DNA of 64,000 nucleotides from Caldicellulosiruptor bescii DSM 6725 (GCF_000022325.1 NC_012034.1:824501-888500), one strand, 5' to 3'; counted from the stretch's first letter, positions 23,535 to 33,511 are shown. Notes: generated by a model not told the origin, from the sequence alone. Numbers and translations are program-made.

Positions 23535-24176
23535 ATGTCTGTTCCACTTTATATTGCCACTGAATTAACAAAAAAATTTGGAAATAAAATGGTTATAGAT
23601 AAACTGAGTTTTGAAATATATGAAAATGAATTCGTTTATTTAAAAGGAGCAAATGGAGCAGGAAAGACTACGCTACTCAATATTATTGCAAAGTTAGATA
23701 ATTTATGGGGTGGTGAACTAAAATTTAAAGGCGTAAGCTTAAAAAAGATAAAATTACATAATTATCCAATCAGTTATATACCAGATACACCTATTTTTTA
23801 TGAAGGTTTAACAGTAAAGGAGCATTTGAATTTTATATCCTCAATGTATGGTTTAAAAGACGAAGAAGCAAGAGAAATTGTAAATATATATGTTAGTGTA
23901 TTTAATTTAAAAGAATATTTGAATTATTTACCTTCTCAACTTTCGCGTGGTAATAAGCAAAAAGTAATGCTGTGTTGTGGTTTGCTAAAGGATTTTGAGG
24001 TGTTAATAGCTGACGAGCCATTTAATTTTTTGGATACTGATTCTATTAAGGCTTTATTCGAAATATTATCTATAATAAAAAGTAGTGGAAAGACTATAAT
24101 ATTAACATCGCATGAAGTTGAATATATAAAAAGTTTGATAGACAGAGAGATTGAACTTAAGAGGAGTGTAGAGTAA
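23535..24176 (+). CDS. ABC transporter ATP-binding protein
   Basis: A 213-aa single ATPase domain. Walker A is GANGAGKTT (~residue 38), the signature is LSRGNKQK, Walker B is VLIADEP, and the H-loop is LTSHEVE. It is of the CcmA/bacteriocin-immunity exporter type. The ribosome site CGGAGGG lies nine bases before the ATG. The next gene (membrane partner) starts 2 bp after its stop. The very low GC content and small peptide ORFs upstream suggest an acquired peptide export or self-protection system. Confidence 0.88.
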   Translation: MSVPLYIATELTKKFGNKMVIDKLSFEIYENEFVYLKGANGAGKTTLLNIIAKLDNLWGGELKFKGVSLKKIKLHNYPISYIPDTPIFYEGLTVKEHLNFISSMYGLKDEEAREIVNIYVSVFNLKEYLNYLPSQLSRGNKQKVMLCCGLLKDFEVLIADEPFNFLDTDSIKALFEILSIIKSSGKTIILTSHEVEYIKSLIDREIELKRSVE

Positions 24177-24177
24177 A

Positions 24178-25413
24178 GTGTTAAAGTTGCTTTTAGTTGA
24201 ATATAAAGATAAACTACGAATGCAAATGTTGATATTTAAACGTTCTGGAGTAATACTTGTATTTGGATTGATATTATTATTTTGGATAATGCCAAATTTG
24301 ATTAATACCCATTATTTAAATAAATTGAATTATTTAGCAATTAGATGGATGCTCTTTTCAGCTATTACATTATACTTTACTTTGAAGATATATATATCTA
24401 AAAATACTAACTTCTACATTTATTTACCTACATTTGTTCATTTTTATACGCAAAATTTTTATAGACTTGGACTTGTAATAATAATGAGACTTATCAACTA
24501 CTTAATTTCAAGAAGTTTTTTATTTTACTTTTTATATAAAATCATGATATATATATTTGGTGATAATTTACATTCTTTTATAACAAAGGAAATTTTATTT
24601 CTGTTTATTGTAACAGACATTTTTTCAGAGTCAATCAAGTTTATTTGTTCGTTTACTCTTTTTTTAAAATATTCTTTCATAATAAAAACGCTATCGTTGT
24701 TGACGTTTGTTTTATTAGTTTACGTTTTGAAGGAAAAGGTTTTTCTTATATTATTAGCAATTGAGATAGTGTTAATACCCATAATTTTGAAAAACGTTGA
24801 TACACAGAAATTGCTAAATTATAGCAAGATTATATATAAATCAAATTGGGGATTTGCAAAAGGTGACTGGGGATTACTTGTAGAAGTAGGTGAAGAATAC
24901 AAGAAGTTGATTGATTTTAGTGAAAAGAAATCTTGTGATTTGGTGCTGTCATTTCCGTTTAATGCTTATTTATACCAATTTTTGATTTTCAAAAGAGTCT
25001 ATTCGAGGCAATTAATGTTGTTATTGTTGATAACTATATTATCGATTATTATCATGCCAAAACAGCAATTAAGTGTGCAGCCATATTGCTATTTTATCAT
25101 TCATAGCTTCTTATTATTTTACCTTTTACTATTCTACCTGATGGATACAAAAGAACATGTATATTTCTATATGCATAGATTGAACAACTTAAAATTAATA
25201 TTTTCAGCATTGTCTTTTGTGCTTATTAATATATTTTTAAATTTCTTACTACTTGCCTTTTTACAACCGTTTTGGTATTACAAAGTGATTTGGTATTTAG
25301 TATTAGATTCACTCTTGTTTTTTGTGTTGAAAATTTTTTGGCAAAATGAAAAAGTTAAGTTCTTAATGTTGTGTGGCGTAATAATTCTCCAAGGTTTGTT
25401 ACTTAAATTTTAA
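24178..25413 (+). CDS. Polytopic membrane protein, partner of the ABC ATPase
   Basis: A 411-aa protein with roughly ten hydrophobic segments and a soluble loop in the middle (~residues 220-260, NWGFAKGDWGLLVEVGEEYK). It matches no ABC permease family I can name, but gene order and spacing (GTG start 2 bp after the ATPase) make it the likely membrane subunit. The DNA is markedly AT-rich against the surrounding housekeeping genes, consistent with transfer. Confidence 0.65.
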   Translation: MLKLLLVEYKDKLRMQMLIFKRSGVILVFGLILLFWIMPNLINTHYLNKLNYLAIRWMLFSAITLYFTLKIYISKNTNFYIYLPTFVHFYTQNFYRLGLVIIMRLINYLISRSFLFYFLYKIMIYIFGDNLHSFITKEILFLFIVTDIFSESIKFICSFTLFLKYSFIIKTLSLLTFVLLVYVLKEKVFLILLAIEIVLIPIILKNVDTQKLLNYSKIIYKSNWGFAKGDWGLLVEVGEEYKKLIDFSEKKSCDLVLSFPFNAYLYQFLIFKRVYSRQLMLLLLITILSIIIMPKQQLSVQPYCYFIIHSFLLFYLLLFYLMDTKEHVYFYMHRLNNLKLIFSALSFVLINIFLNFLLLAFLQPFWYYKVIWYLVLDSLLFFVLKIFWQNEKVKFLMLCGVIILQGLLLKF

Positions 25414-25501
25414 TTTTCTTTGGGAAATAAAATCTTTGCTGTAACACTTTGTTAACTTACCAATTTCAAAAGCCTCCTTAATTACGATTAAAGGGAATAA
25501 G

Positions 25502-25528
25502 AGCCTTAGCAGAAGGCTTTATTTTTTT
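25502..25528 (+). terminator. Terminator after the ABC pair
   Basis: AGCCTT (25502-25507) pairs with AAGGCT (25513-25518), followed by TTATTTTTTT. Confidence 0.82.
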
Positions 25529-25633
25529 GTAGATAAGTACCCCTCTTCTTTTTCTTGATAACAAAATTTTTTTACTATAAAATAAAGAAGAGTAGCAAAA
25601 AAGCTTTAAAAACAAAAGGAGATGAGATAAAGT

Positions 25634-25918
25634 ATGATTACAAGAAACGATGTTGAATATGTTGCAAACCTTGCAAGGCTAACTTTGACAGAAGAAGAGA
25701 TAGAGAAGATGACAAAAGAGCTTGGAGCTATAATCGAGTTTGCAAATAAGCTTTCTGAGTTAAATACTGAAGGGATTGAACCAACAGCACATGTCCTCAA
25801 TATTTACAATGTTTTTAGAAGCGATGAGGTAAAACCTTCATATCCACGTGAAGAGATTTTGAAAAATGCCCCATCTCATGACGATGTTTGTATAAAAGTT
25901 CCAAAAATAGTAGAATAA
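25634..25918 (+). CDS. gatC: Asp-tRNA(Asn)/Glu-tRNA(Gln) amidotransferase subunit C
   Basis: A 94-aa stabilising subunit of GatCAB. It begins MITRNDVEYVANLARLTLTE and has a conserved C-terminal R-x-D-E-V (FRSDEVKPSYPREEIL). AAAGGAGATGAG ribosome site. First gene of gatCAB; its presence implies indirect charging of Gln- and/or Asn-tRNA. Confidence 0.95.
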   Translation: MITRNDVEYVANLARLTLTEEEIEKMTKELGAIIEFANKLSELNTEGIEPTAHVLNIYNVFRSDEVKPSYPREEILKNAPSHDDVCIKVPKIVE

Positions 25919-25948
25919 ATCTTTATATGTAAGGAGGCAAAACAAAAG

Positions 25949-27409
25949 ATGCTCTACAAACTGACTGCTCACGAGGCAATTGATCTTATCAAGAAAAAAG
26001 AGGTAAAATGCCAAGAGGTTGTTGAAAGCGTTCTTGAGAGAATTAAACAGGTTGAAGATAAGGTAAAGTCATATATAACAATCACAGAAGAACAGGCTTT
26101 AGAAAATGCAAAAAAAATTGATGAAAAGATTGCCAAGGGTGAACAGGTAGGAAGCTTATATGGGCTTCCAATTGCTCTCAAAGACAACCTGTGCACAGAT
26201 GGAATAAAGACAACCTGTGCCTCAAAAATCCTTTACAACTTTGTTCCCCCTTACGATGCAACTGTTGTGAAAAAGCTAAAAGAAAATAATATGACGCTTT
26301 TAGGAAAGCTCAATATGGACGAGTTTGCAATGGGCTCATCAACAGAAAACTCTGCTTTCCACACAACAAGAAATCCGTGGGATTTAGAAAGAGTTCCGGG
26401 GGGTTCATCAGGTGGATCTGCTGCGGCTGTTGCGGCAGATGAAGCATTTTTCACCCTTGGTTCTGACACAGGTGGGTCTATCAGACAGCCAGCTTCACTT
26501 TGTGGAGTTGTTGGCATGAAGCCAACATATGGAAGGGTTTCGCGATTTGGACTTGTTGCATTTGCATCTTCTCTTGACCAGATAGGACCTTTGACAAAAG
26601 ATGTTGAAGACTGTGCTTTAGCTATGAATATCATCTGTGGACATGACCCATATGATGCAACATCAGCACCAATTGAGGTTCCTGACTTTACGAAGGCTCT
26701 TGTAAATGATGTCAAAGGTCTTAAGATTGGAGTTCCAAGAGAATATATGGAAAAAGGAATTAACGATGAAGTAAAAAAAGCTATTGAAAAAGCTCTTGAG
26801 CTTTTAAAATCTTTGGGTGCAGATTATGAAGAGTTTTCAATACCAATTGTGGAGTATGCTCTTCCAACTTACTACATCATTGCATCATCTGAGGCAAGTT
26901 CAAACCTTGCAAGGTATGATGGAATCAAATATGGGTACAGGACGCAAAACTATGAAGACCTAATAGATTTATACAAAAAGACAAGGTCTGAAGGTTTTGG
27001 TGCAGAGGTAAAAAGAAGAATTATGCTTGGCACATATGCACTTTCTGCGGGGTATTATGATGCATACTACAAAAAAGGACTTCAGGTGAGGACATTGATT
27101 AAGCGAGCATTTGATGAAGCTTTCCAGAAATATGACGTCATAATCACTCCTACAAGCCCAACAACAGCTTTTAAAATAGGTGAAAGAGTTTCAAACCCTC
27201 TTGAGATGTATATGTCGGATATATGCACAGTGCCAGTTAACATTGCAGGGCTTCCTGCAATATCTATTCCGTGCGGTTTTGATTCTAATAACCTTCCAAT
27301 AGGTCTTCAGATTATAGGCAAGGCGTTTGATGAACAGACGATATTAAGAGTTGCATATACCTATGAGCAGAACAGCGGATATAGAAACTTAAAACCTCAG
27401 AATTTATAA
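25949..27409 (+). CDS. gatA: Asp/Glu-tRNA amidotransferase subunit A (amidase)
   Basis: A 486-aa amidase that releases ammonia from glutamine. The amidase catalytic triad is Lys in IALKDNLC and two Ser in the [13 protein letters not shown] and [12 protein letters not shown] stretches. Normal length; AAGGAGG ribosome site. Confidence 0.97.
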   Translation: MLYKLTAHEAIDLIKKKEVKCQEVVESVLERIKQVEDKVKSYITITEEQALENAKKIDEKIAKGEQVGSLYGLPIALKDNLCTDGIKTTCASKILYNFVPPYDATVVKKLKENNMTLLGKLNMDEFAMGSSTENSAFHTTRNPWDLERVPGGSSGGSAAAVAADEAFFTLGSDTGGSIRQPASLCGVVGMKPTYGRVSRFGLVAFASSLDQIGPLTKDVEDCALAMNIICGHDPYDATSAPIEVPDFTKALVNDVKGLKIGVPREYMEKGINDEVKKAIEKALELLKSLGADYEEFSIPIVEYALPTYYIIASSEASSNLARYDGIKYGYRTQNYEDLIDLYKKTRSEGFGAEVKRRIMLGTYALSAGYYDAYYKKGLQVRTLIKRAFDEAFQKYDVIITPTSPTTAFKIGERVSNPLEMYMSDICTVPVNIAGLPAISIPCGFDSNNLPIGLQIIGKAFDEQTILRVAYTYEQNSGYRNLKPQNL

Positions 27410-27467
27410 TACAGGACCCTATAGATTGAACAAAACCATTATTTTAAACAAGAGGTGAAAAAAGAAG

Positions 27468-28910
27468 ATGGAATATGAAGTTGTAATAGGTTTAGAGGTT
27501 CATGCTGAGCTTGCGACAAAGTCGAAAATATTTTGCAGCTGCACAACAGAGTTTGGCGGTGAGCCAAATACCCACTGCTGTCCTATTTGCACTGGTATGC
27601 CAGGAGTTCTTCCTGTTTTGAACAAAAAGGCAGTTGAATATGCCATAATGGCAGGTCTTGCAACAAACTGCCAGATAGCAAGATATAGTAAGCAAGACAG
27701 AAAAAATTATTTTTATCCGGACCTTCCAAAGGCTTACCAGATTTCACAGTATGACTTGCCACTCTGTTACAATGGTTATATAGACATTGAGGTAAATGGG
27801 CAGAAAAAGAGAATAGGAATAAAGAGGATTCACATAGAAGAAGATGCCGGAAAGCTTCTTCATGACCAGTGGGAAGAAGGGAGTCTTGTTGATTTTAACA
27901 GGTGCGGTGTTCCTTTAATTGAGATTGTTACAGAGCCGGATTTACGTTCAAGTGAGGAGACACGAATTTTTCTTGAAAAGCTAAAAGCAATTTTGCAATA
28001 CACAGAGGTTTCTGACTGCAAGATGCAGGAAGGTTCTCTCAGAGTGGATGTGAACCTATCTGTGCGTCCAAAAGGTTCAAAAGAATTCGGTACAAGAACA
28101 GAAATGAAAAACTTAAACTCTTTCAGGTCTGTTGTGAGAGCAATAGAATATGAGGCAAGAAGGCAAATAGAGGTTTTAGAAAGCGGTGGTGTTGTTGTTC
28201 AGGAGACAAGGCGCTGGGATGATCCAAAAGGTATAAGTTTATCTATGAGGACAAAAGAAGAAGCGCATGACTACAGGTATTTCCCAGAGCCTGACCTTCC
28301 ACCTATAGTTGTAGACGACAGCTGGATTGAGGAGATTAGAAAAAGAATTCCTGAACTTCCTGACCAGAAAAAGGAAAGGTATATAAAAGAGTATGGGCTT
28401 CCAGAATATGATGCCGGCGTTCTGACTTCATCAAAGGCTATAGCCAACTATTTTGAAGAGTGCATAAAATATACGCAAAACATAAAGGCTGCAAGCAACT
28501 GGATGATGGGAGAGATTATGAGAATCTTAAATGACAAAGGGTTAGAACCTGAGGAAATTAACAATATAAAGATTAAGCCAAATCAGCTTGCAAGCCTTAT
28601 TAACCTTGTTGATAACAAGACAATTTCCAACACTATTGCAAAACAAGTCTTTGAAGAGATGTTCGAAACGGGCAAAGATCCTGAAGTTATTGTAAAAGAA
28701 AAAGGGCTTGTTCAGATAACAGACAGGAACGTAATTTTAGAAGCTGTGAAACAGGCAATAGCAAACAATCCAAAATCAGTAGAAGATTACAAGAATGGCA
28801 AAGATAAGGCGTTTGGCTTTTTGGTTGGGCAGGTTATGAAGATAACAAAAGGCAAGGCCAATCCACAGCTTGTAAATGAGATTTTAAGAGAGGAGCTTGA
28901 GAAAATTTAA
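27468..28910 (+). CDS. gatB: Asp/Glu-tRNA amidotransferase subunit B
   Basis: A 480-aa kinase/tRNA-binding subunit that activates the mischarged aminoacyl-tRNA and transfers ammonia. It starts [20 protein letters not shown], followed by the zinc-site cysteines ([14 protein letters not shown]) and the GatB/YqeY tail domain at the C-terminus. A terminator stem overlaps its last codons. Confidence 0.97.
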   Translation: MEYEVVIGLEVHAELATKSKIFCSCTTEFGGEPNTHCCPICTGMPGVLPVLNKKAVEYAIMAGLATNCQIARYSKQDRKNYFYPDLPKAYQISQYDLPLCYNGYIDIEVNGQKKRIGIKRIHIEEDAGKLLHDQWEEGSLVDFNRCGVPLIEIVTEPDLRSSEETRIFLEKLKAILQYTEVSDCKMQEGSLRVDVNLSVRPKGSKEFGTRTEMKNLNSFRSVVRAIEYEARRQIEVLESGGVVVQETRRWDDPKGISLSMRTKEEAHDYRYFPEPDLPPIVVDDSWIEEIRKRIPELPDQKKERYIKEYGLPEYDAGVLTSSKAIANYFEECIKYTQNIKAASNWMMGEIMRILNDKGLEPEEINNIKIKPNQLASLINLVDNKTISNTIAKQVFEEMFETGKDPEVIVKEKGLVQITDRNVILEAVKQAIANNPKSVEDYKNGKDKAFGFLVGQVMKITKGKANPQLVNEILREELEKI

Positions 28911-28924
28911 GCTCCCTCTTTTTT
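28889..28924 (+). terminator. Terminator of gatCAB, overlapping the gatB stop
   Basis: AGGAGCTT (28891-28898) pairs with AAGCTCC (28909-28915) plus flanking pairs with a one-base bulge, followed by CTCTTTTTT. Confidence 0.8.
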
Positions 28925-28945
28925 AAATTTTTTGAAAAGGTGAGA

Positions 28946-29281
28946 ATGAAGGTGGAAACCAAAAGGTTTGGAATAGAGGAAGAAATCTTAGATAAGATTA
29001 TCGAGATTTTTAAAAAATATAAGCAAGTTAAAAAAGCTTGCATCTTTGGTTCGAGGGCAAGAGGAGACTATAGAAGAGGTTCTGATATAGATATATGTAT
29101 TTGGCTTGAAGAGGAGAGTGAAAATCCAATTTATAAAATCCAGAATGAATTAGAAGAAGTTAATACAATATTGCTGTTTGATGTTGTTGCGTTCAATAGC
29201 ATTACAAAAGAAAGTCTCAAAGAAAGTATCATAAAAGAAGGAGTAATTATATATGAAAGAGAGAATAGTAGAGAAGTATGA
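28946..29281 (+). CDS. Minimal nucleotidyltransferase (MNT-type)
   Basis: A 111-aa nucleotidyltransferase-fold protein. The signature GSRARGDYRRGSDIDICIW (GS-x10-DxD, near residues 34-52) is complete; the third acidic residue is likely in LLFDVVAF. It overlaps a HEPN-family gene by 29 bp. In HEPN-MNT (type VII) toxin-antitoxin pairs the MNT protein neutralises the HEPN partner by adding AMP to it. ATG 28946 is preferred over GTG 28940, which lies in the ribosome site. Confidence 0.85.
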   Translation: MKVETKRFGIEEEILDKIIEIFKKYKQVKKACIFGSRARGDYRRGSDIDICIWLEEESENPIYKIQNELEEVNTILLFDVVAFNSITKESLKESIIKEGVIIYERENSREV

Positions 29282-29654
29282 AGATTTTAAGACTGTTTTA
29301 AAAAGATTAGAAGAAGGTATGAGTATACAGCCGGACAAGGATATTATTATGGACGGGGCAATCCAGAGATTTGAATTTGTCTTTGAACTTTCATGGAAGC
29401 TCATGAGGGAATATTTGAAGTATACTGGTTTGGAGATTAACAATCCTCGGACCGTTATAAAGTATGCATATCAAAATGGCATTATAGAAGACGGTGACAA
29501 GTGGCTTAAAATGCTTTCAGATAGAAATATGACTTCACATTTATATAACCAAAAAATGGCTTGTGAGATTTATAACAACATTAAATACGAGTATATAGAA
29601 CTATTTAGAAAGTTACTTTTAAAATTTGAAGAGATAGTATCTTCTGAACTATGA
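29253..29654 (+). CDS. HEPN-like protein, partner of the MNT gene (HI0074 family)
   Basis: A 133-aa all-helical protein. It has the family-typical QRFEFVFELSWKLMREYL and SDRNMTSHLYN segments; the latter supplies an Arg-x4-His that fits the HEPN RNase motif. HI0073/HI0074-type pairs are known as nucleotidyltransferase plus substrate-binding (HEPN) subunits. It probably acts as an RNase toxin neutralised by the upstream protein, but may be a housekeeping modification pair. Confidence 0.82.
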   Translation: MKERIVEKYEDFKTVLKRLEEGMSIQPDKDIIMDGAIQRFEFVFELSWKLMREYLKYTGLEINNPRTVIKYAYQNGIIEDGDKWLKMLSDRNMTSHLYNQKMACEIYNNIKYEYIELFRKLLLKFEEIVSSEL

Positions 29655-29748
29655 AGATGGCAAATTTGTTGATGGATTTGCAAAAAAAGGGTAAAATAAA
29701 ATTAAGAAAAGAAGCTTTTAACAAGCAGACATTTGAGGAGATGGGAAG

Positions 29749-31023
29749 ATGCAAAAGAAAGAAAAAAACAACAACTTTTACATGGCATTTTGTGATGACA
29801 GGTTCAAGATAAATAGAATAGCAGTTACCTTTATAGACAGGCTTGAAAGAGAAAAAAATACTTTGAATGCCCTGTTTCCAATGGTTTTAATAAGAGGGAA
29901 CAACAAGTACAAGGATATGAAAGAAATAAATAGATTTTTGGACAATATGTATGGTGCATCTTTGAGCATTGATGTAGATAAAAAGGGTGACCTGCAGGCA
30001 ATTTCATTTGCAATAAGCTTTTTAAATGATAGATTTGCAGGAGAAAACCTTTATACAAAAGCGCTACAGTTTTTGTATGACATCATATATGGTCCGATAA
30101 AATATGGCGGTGGATTTGAAGAAGAAGCTATATTGCAAGAGAAGAACAATCTAAAACAGGAGATTGAAGGCAGGATAAACGACAAGGTCCAATACGCAAT
30201 TGACAGGTGTATAGAGATTATGTTTGAGGGGCAAAACTATGCTCTTTATGAAAAAGGAAATGTTGATGACTTGCAAACCATCACAAAAGACAAGCTCTTT
30301 TCACAATACCAAGAGGTTATTACCAAAAAGCCTATGTACGTGTTTGTCTATGGTGACTATGATGAAGAATGGGCAACTTCAAAAGCATTAGAGATTTTTG
30401 GAGAGGAAAAAAGAGAGAGTATACACAATAATTTTTTTGTAAACATTCCATTTGAAAACACAAGATATGTAACAGAAGAAATGGAAGTAAATCAAGGCAA
30501 AATTGCCCTTGGGATAAGAACAAATGTGGATGTGACATCTGAGGATTATTACAAACTTTTGATGCTCAACGGAATTTTAGGAGCATCTCCAAAATCAAAA
30601 CTTTTTGAAAATGTTCGCGAAAAAGCTTCTTTGTGCTACTACGTATTTTCAAGGATTGACAGGTTCAAATCTGTAATGATTATTAGCTCTGGAATTGAGA
30701 TTAAAAACTATGAAAAGGCTCTGAATTTGATTTTGCAACAAATAGAGGATATCAAAAATGGGAAGATTGATGATATCGAATATGAAAGTGCAATAAACTA
30801 TTATAAAACAGCCCTGATGGCTATATATGACAGTCCAAGGGATCTTCTGAGTTTTTATTTAAATCAGGCATTGGTTGGACAAATAATAGAGCCCAAGGAA
30901 GTCTTTGAAAACCTCAAAAATGTGAATATAGAGGATATAAAAAGGATAGCAAACAGGTTTGAGCTTGATACTGTATATTTTTTGAAAAACAGAGGTGTTG
31001 CTAAAGATGGAAAGGATTTATGA
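29749..31023 (+). CDS. M16-family peptidase-like protein without active site (YmfF-like)
   Basis: A 424-aa protein with M16 (pitrilysin/insulinase) architecture. The N-terminal half lacks the zinc motif HxxEH at the expected position, where RGNNKYKDMKEINRFLD runs instead. The C-terminal half keeps the family's VREKASLCYYVFSRID segment. It is followed by, and slightly overlaps, an active M16 gene; the two resemble the Bacillus ymfF-ymfH pair. It is likely the non-catalytic half of a heterodimeric protease. Confidence 0.82.
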   Translation: MQKKEKNNNFYMAFCDDRFKINRIAVTFIDRLEREKNTLNALFPMVLIRGNNKYKDMKEINRFLDNMYGASLSIDVDKKGDLQAISFAISFLNDRFAGENLYTKALQFLYDIIYGPIKYGGGFEEEAILQEKNNLKQEIEGRINDKVQYAIDRCIEIMFEGQNYALYEKGNVDDLQTITKDKLFSQYQEVITKKPMYVFVYGDYDEEWATSKALEIFGEEKRESIHNNFFVNIPFENTRYVTEEMEVNQGKIALGIRTNVDVTSEDYYKLLMLNGILGASPKSKLFENVREKASLCYYVFSRIDRFKSVMIISSGIEIKNYEKALNLILQQIEDIKNGKIDDIEYESAINYYKTALMAIYDSPRDLLSFYLNQALVGQIIEPKEVFENLKNVNIEDIKRIANRFELDTVYFLKNRGVAKDGKDL

Positions 31024-32287
31024 TGAGGCTCTTCACGAAGAAGTTTATATAAATTCGTATTCCAACGGGCTAAAAGCTTTTGTTATAAAAAAGAAAAACT
31101 TTAGCAAGGCATTTGCAGGTTTTGCAACAAAATACGGTTCTGTTGATAGCAAATTTGTCCATCCAAAAACAAAAGAAATTGTTGAGGTTCCAGATGGCAT
31201 TGCACATTTTTTGGAACACAAATTGTTTGAGGAAGAAGAAGGAAATGTGTTTGACAGATTTGCAAAATTTGGTGCAATGGCAAATGCATTTACTTCCTTC
31301 AAAGAAACAGTCTACTATTTTATATCCACTCAAAACTTTTATGAAAATTTTGAGATTCTCTTAGATTTTGTTCAAAATCCATATTTTACTGATCAAAATG
31401 TCGAGAAAGAAAAAGGAATAATTGGACAGGAGATAAGAATGTACCAGGACAATCCAAACTGGAGGGTTTATTTTAATCTCTTGAATGCACTTTATGTAAA
31501 CAATCCTGTGAAAATTGACATTGCAGGAACCTTAGAAAGTATTCAAAAAATTACAAAAGAGGATTTGTATTTGTGTTATAATACATTCTATCATCCAAGC
31601 AATATGATAATTGTTGTATGCGGTGATGTGGACCCGCAAAAAGTTTTTGATATAATTGAAAGGATGGAAAAGACAAAAGAATATCAAAGCCTGATAGAAA
31701 GGATTTATCCTGATGAGCCCGAAGAAGTAAATCAAAAAAAGATAGAGGCAAGGCTTTCGGTGGCAGTGCCAATCTTCTATATAGGCTTTAAAGACAATCA
31801 AAATGACCTTCCACCGTATGAGATGATAATGAAGGATATCCAAACACAGATAGTGGCTGAGATGTTATTTGGAAAATCCACAGATTTTTATGAGAAGCTT
31901 TATAAAGAAGGGCTTATCAATCAAAACTTTGGGTTTGAGTACAACTGTGAGCCTGAATATTCATTTTTTATGATTGGTGGAGAAAGCAAAGACCCTGAAG
32001 AGGTCTACAAGAGAATAATAGAACACATAGAGGGGGTCAAGAAAAAACGAATTGACAGGGCAGAGTTTGAGAGGGCAAAAAAGGTTGTGCTGGGAAGCCA
32101 CCTGAGAAAGTTTGACAATCCTGAAAAACTCTCTGTTGAGTTTATATACAGCTATTTCAAAGGAGTCAATATTTTTGAATATGTTAAGGAAATCACTTCT
32201 GTATCATTTGAAATGTGCGAAAAAAGGCTCAAAGAATTTTTTGATGAGAGCTTGAGCTGTATATCAATTGTATGGCCTGCAGATTGA
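31007..32287 (+). CDS. M16-family zinc peptidase (YmfH-like)
   Basis: A 426-aa protease subunit with the inverted zinc motif His-Phe-Leu-Glu-His (GIAHFLEHKLFEEE, ~residue 68) and the downstream Glu in the NVEKEKGIIGQEI segment. ATG 31007 starts inside the end of the upstream M16 gene, so translation is coupled. It forms the active half of the pair; the substrate is unknown, probably small peptides or a processed precursor. Confidence 0.88.
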   Translation: MERIYDEALHEEVYINSYSNGLKAFVIKKKNFSKAFAGFATKYGSVDSKFVHPKTKEIVEVPDGIAHFLEHKLFEEEEGNVFDRFAKFGAMANAFTSFKETVYYFISTQNFYENFEILLDFVQNPYFTDQNVEKEKGIIGQEIRMYQDNPNWRVYFNLLNALYVNNPVKIDIAGTLESIQKITKEDLYLCYNTFYHPSNMIIVVCGDVDPQKVFDIIERMEKTKEYQSLIERIYPDEPEEVNQKKIEARLSVAVPIFYIGFKDNQNDLPPYEMIMKDIQTQIVAEMLFGKSTDFYEKLYKEGLINQNFGFEYNCEPEYSFFMIGGESKDPEEVYKRIIEHIEGVKKKRIDRAEFERAKKVVLGSHLRKFDNPEKLSVEFIYSYFKGVNIFEYVKEITSVSFEMCEKRLKEFFDESLSCISIVWPAD

Positions 32288-32313
32288 AAAATAAAAGTAT
32301 GGAGTAAAGGAAA

Positions 32314-33117
32314 ATGATAGATGATAGCATAGTCTTTCCAGGACTTGGTTTGAGGTTTGACTTCAGTCCTATAGCATTTGAGATTTTTGGACTTGAGGTC
32401 AGATGGTACGGGATTATAATTGCAATTGGTTTTTTATGTGGCTTTCTTGTAAGCACATATTTTGCCAAAAAAGAAGATATAAATCCAGAGATTTTACTTG
32501 ACATTGCAATAATTGCAACGCCTGTTGCAATAATCTTTGCAAGGGCTTATTATGTGATTTTTAATTTTAAAGAGTTCGAAGGAGATATTTTAAGTATATT
32601 TGCCATTCGCCAGGGTGGAATTGCGATATATGGAGCTCTGATAGGTGCAATTTTGATCACATACATTTATTGCAAGATAAAAAAAATAAATTTTTTCAAA
32701 ATATGTGATGTAGGTGTTCACGGTCTGATATTAGGACAGGCAATAGGAAGATGGGGTAACTTTGCAAACAGGGAAGCTTACGGGTATGAAACAAATCTTC
32801 CGTGGCGTATGCAGATTTATAGCAGAGAGGCGGGAAAAAGAATAGAGGTTCATCCAACATTTTTGTATGAATCTCTATGGGATTTTCTTGTCTTCTTACT
32901 TTTGATATTCTTAAGAAAGTATAAAAAGAAAGAGGGGGATATTTTAGGGTATTACTTTATACTTTACTCTCTCGGCAGATTCTTTATAGAAGCCTTAAGG
33001 TCAGACAGTTTAATGATAGGAAATTTTAGAGTTTCTCAAATTGTTGCAGTTTTGTGTATTGTTGTAGGAAGTGCGATTGTGGTATCGAACAGCAGGTCAT
33101 TTTTCGACAAAATATAG
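32314..33117 (+). CDS. lgt: Prolipoprotein diacylglyceryl transferase
   Basis: A 267-aa, about seven-span membrane enzyme that adds diacylglycerol to the lipobox Cys of prelipoproteins. Signature GRWGNFANREAYG (~residue 148); also VRWYGIIIAIGF near the start and HPTFLYESLWDF after the signature. Start follows AGTAAAGGAAA. Confidence 0.96.
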   Translation: MIDDSIVFPGLGLRFDFSPIAFEIFGLEVRWYGIIIAIGFLCGFLVSTYFAKKEDINPEILLDIAIIATPVAIIFARAYYVIFNFKEFEGDILSIFAIRQGGIAIYGALIGAILITYIYCKIKKINFFKICDVGVHGLILGQAIGRWGNFANREAYGYETNLPWRMQIYSREAGKRIEVHPTFLYESLWDFLVFLLLIFLRKYKKKEGDILGYYFILYSLGRFFIEALRSDSLMIGNFRVSQIVAVLCIVVGSAIVVSNSRSFFDKI

Positions 33118-33154
33118 CAAAAAAATAGTACAATGTATTTTTAGAGTATTTTTG

Positions 33155-33183
33155 TTGACAAAATACGCGTTTGGGTTTATAAT
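33155..33183 (+). promoter_or_regulatory. Promoter of the Spo0E-like gene
   Basis: TTGACA (33155-33160), 17-bp spacer, TATAAT (33178-33183), 31 bp before ATG 33215: a perfect consensus sigma-A promoter. Confidence 0.88.
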
Positions 33184-33214
33184 TAAAATACAATCTTTGT
33201 AAGATGGTGGGAAT

Positions 33215-33394
33215 ATGATAACAGAAAAAATAATGAAACTAAGAGAGAAGTTGGATGAACTGATTAACAACAATGCTGATTATGAATCGATATATCATGT
33301 CAGTACAGAGCTGGACAAGCTTATTTTGGATTATTACAAGGAGAGAAATGAAATGGTGATCAAAAAACTAATCAAAAAGGAAGGGAATGCGTAG
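33215..33394 (+). CDS. Spo0E-like aspartyl-phosphate phosphatase (59 aa)
   Basis: A short ORF with GGTGGGA as ribosome site. The protein begins MITEKIMKLREKLDELI and contains YHVSTELDKLILDYYKE, which carries the Ser-x-x-Leu-Asp-x-Leu-Ile motif that identifies Spo0E-family phosphatases; these dephosphorylate Spo0A~P and hold back sporulation. Strong promoter before it and a terminator after it make it a stand-alone gene, easily missed by automatic calling because of its size. Confidence 0.85.
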   Translation: MITEKIMKLREKLDELINNNADYESIYHVSTELDKLILDYYKERNEMVIKKLIKKEGNA

Positions 33395-33470
33395 AAAAGT
33401 TTGCTTTGGTCAAAAAAAGCCTGATAGCGGGGGGCAAAACACAAAAGATGAAAAGTTTTAAGATATAAAA

Positions 33471-33505
33471 AATAGGGCAGATAAAAATCTGTCCTATTTT
33501 TTTTT
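33471..33505 (+). terminator. Terminator of the Spo0E-like gene
   Basis: A 12-bp stem (33471-33482 with 33487-33498, one G-T pair) with AAAA loop, followed by an unbroken T run to 33505. Confidence 0.93.
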
Positions 33506-33511
33506 CATTTG

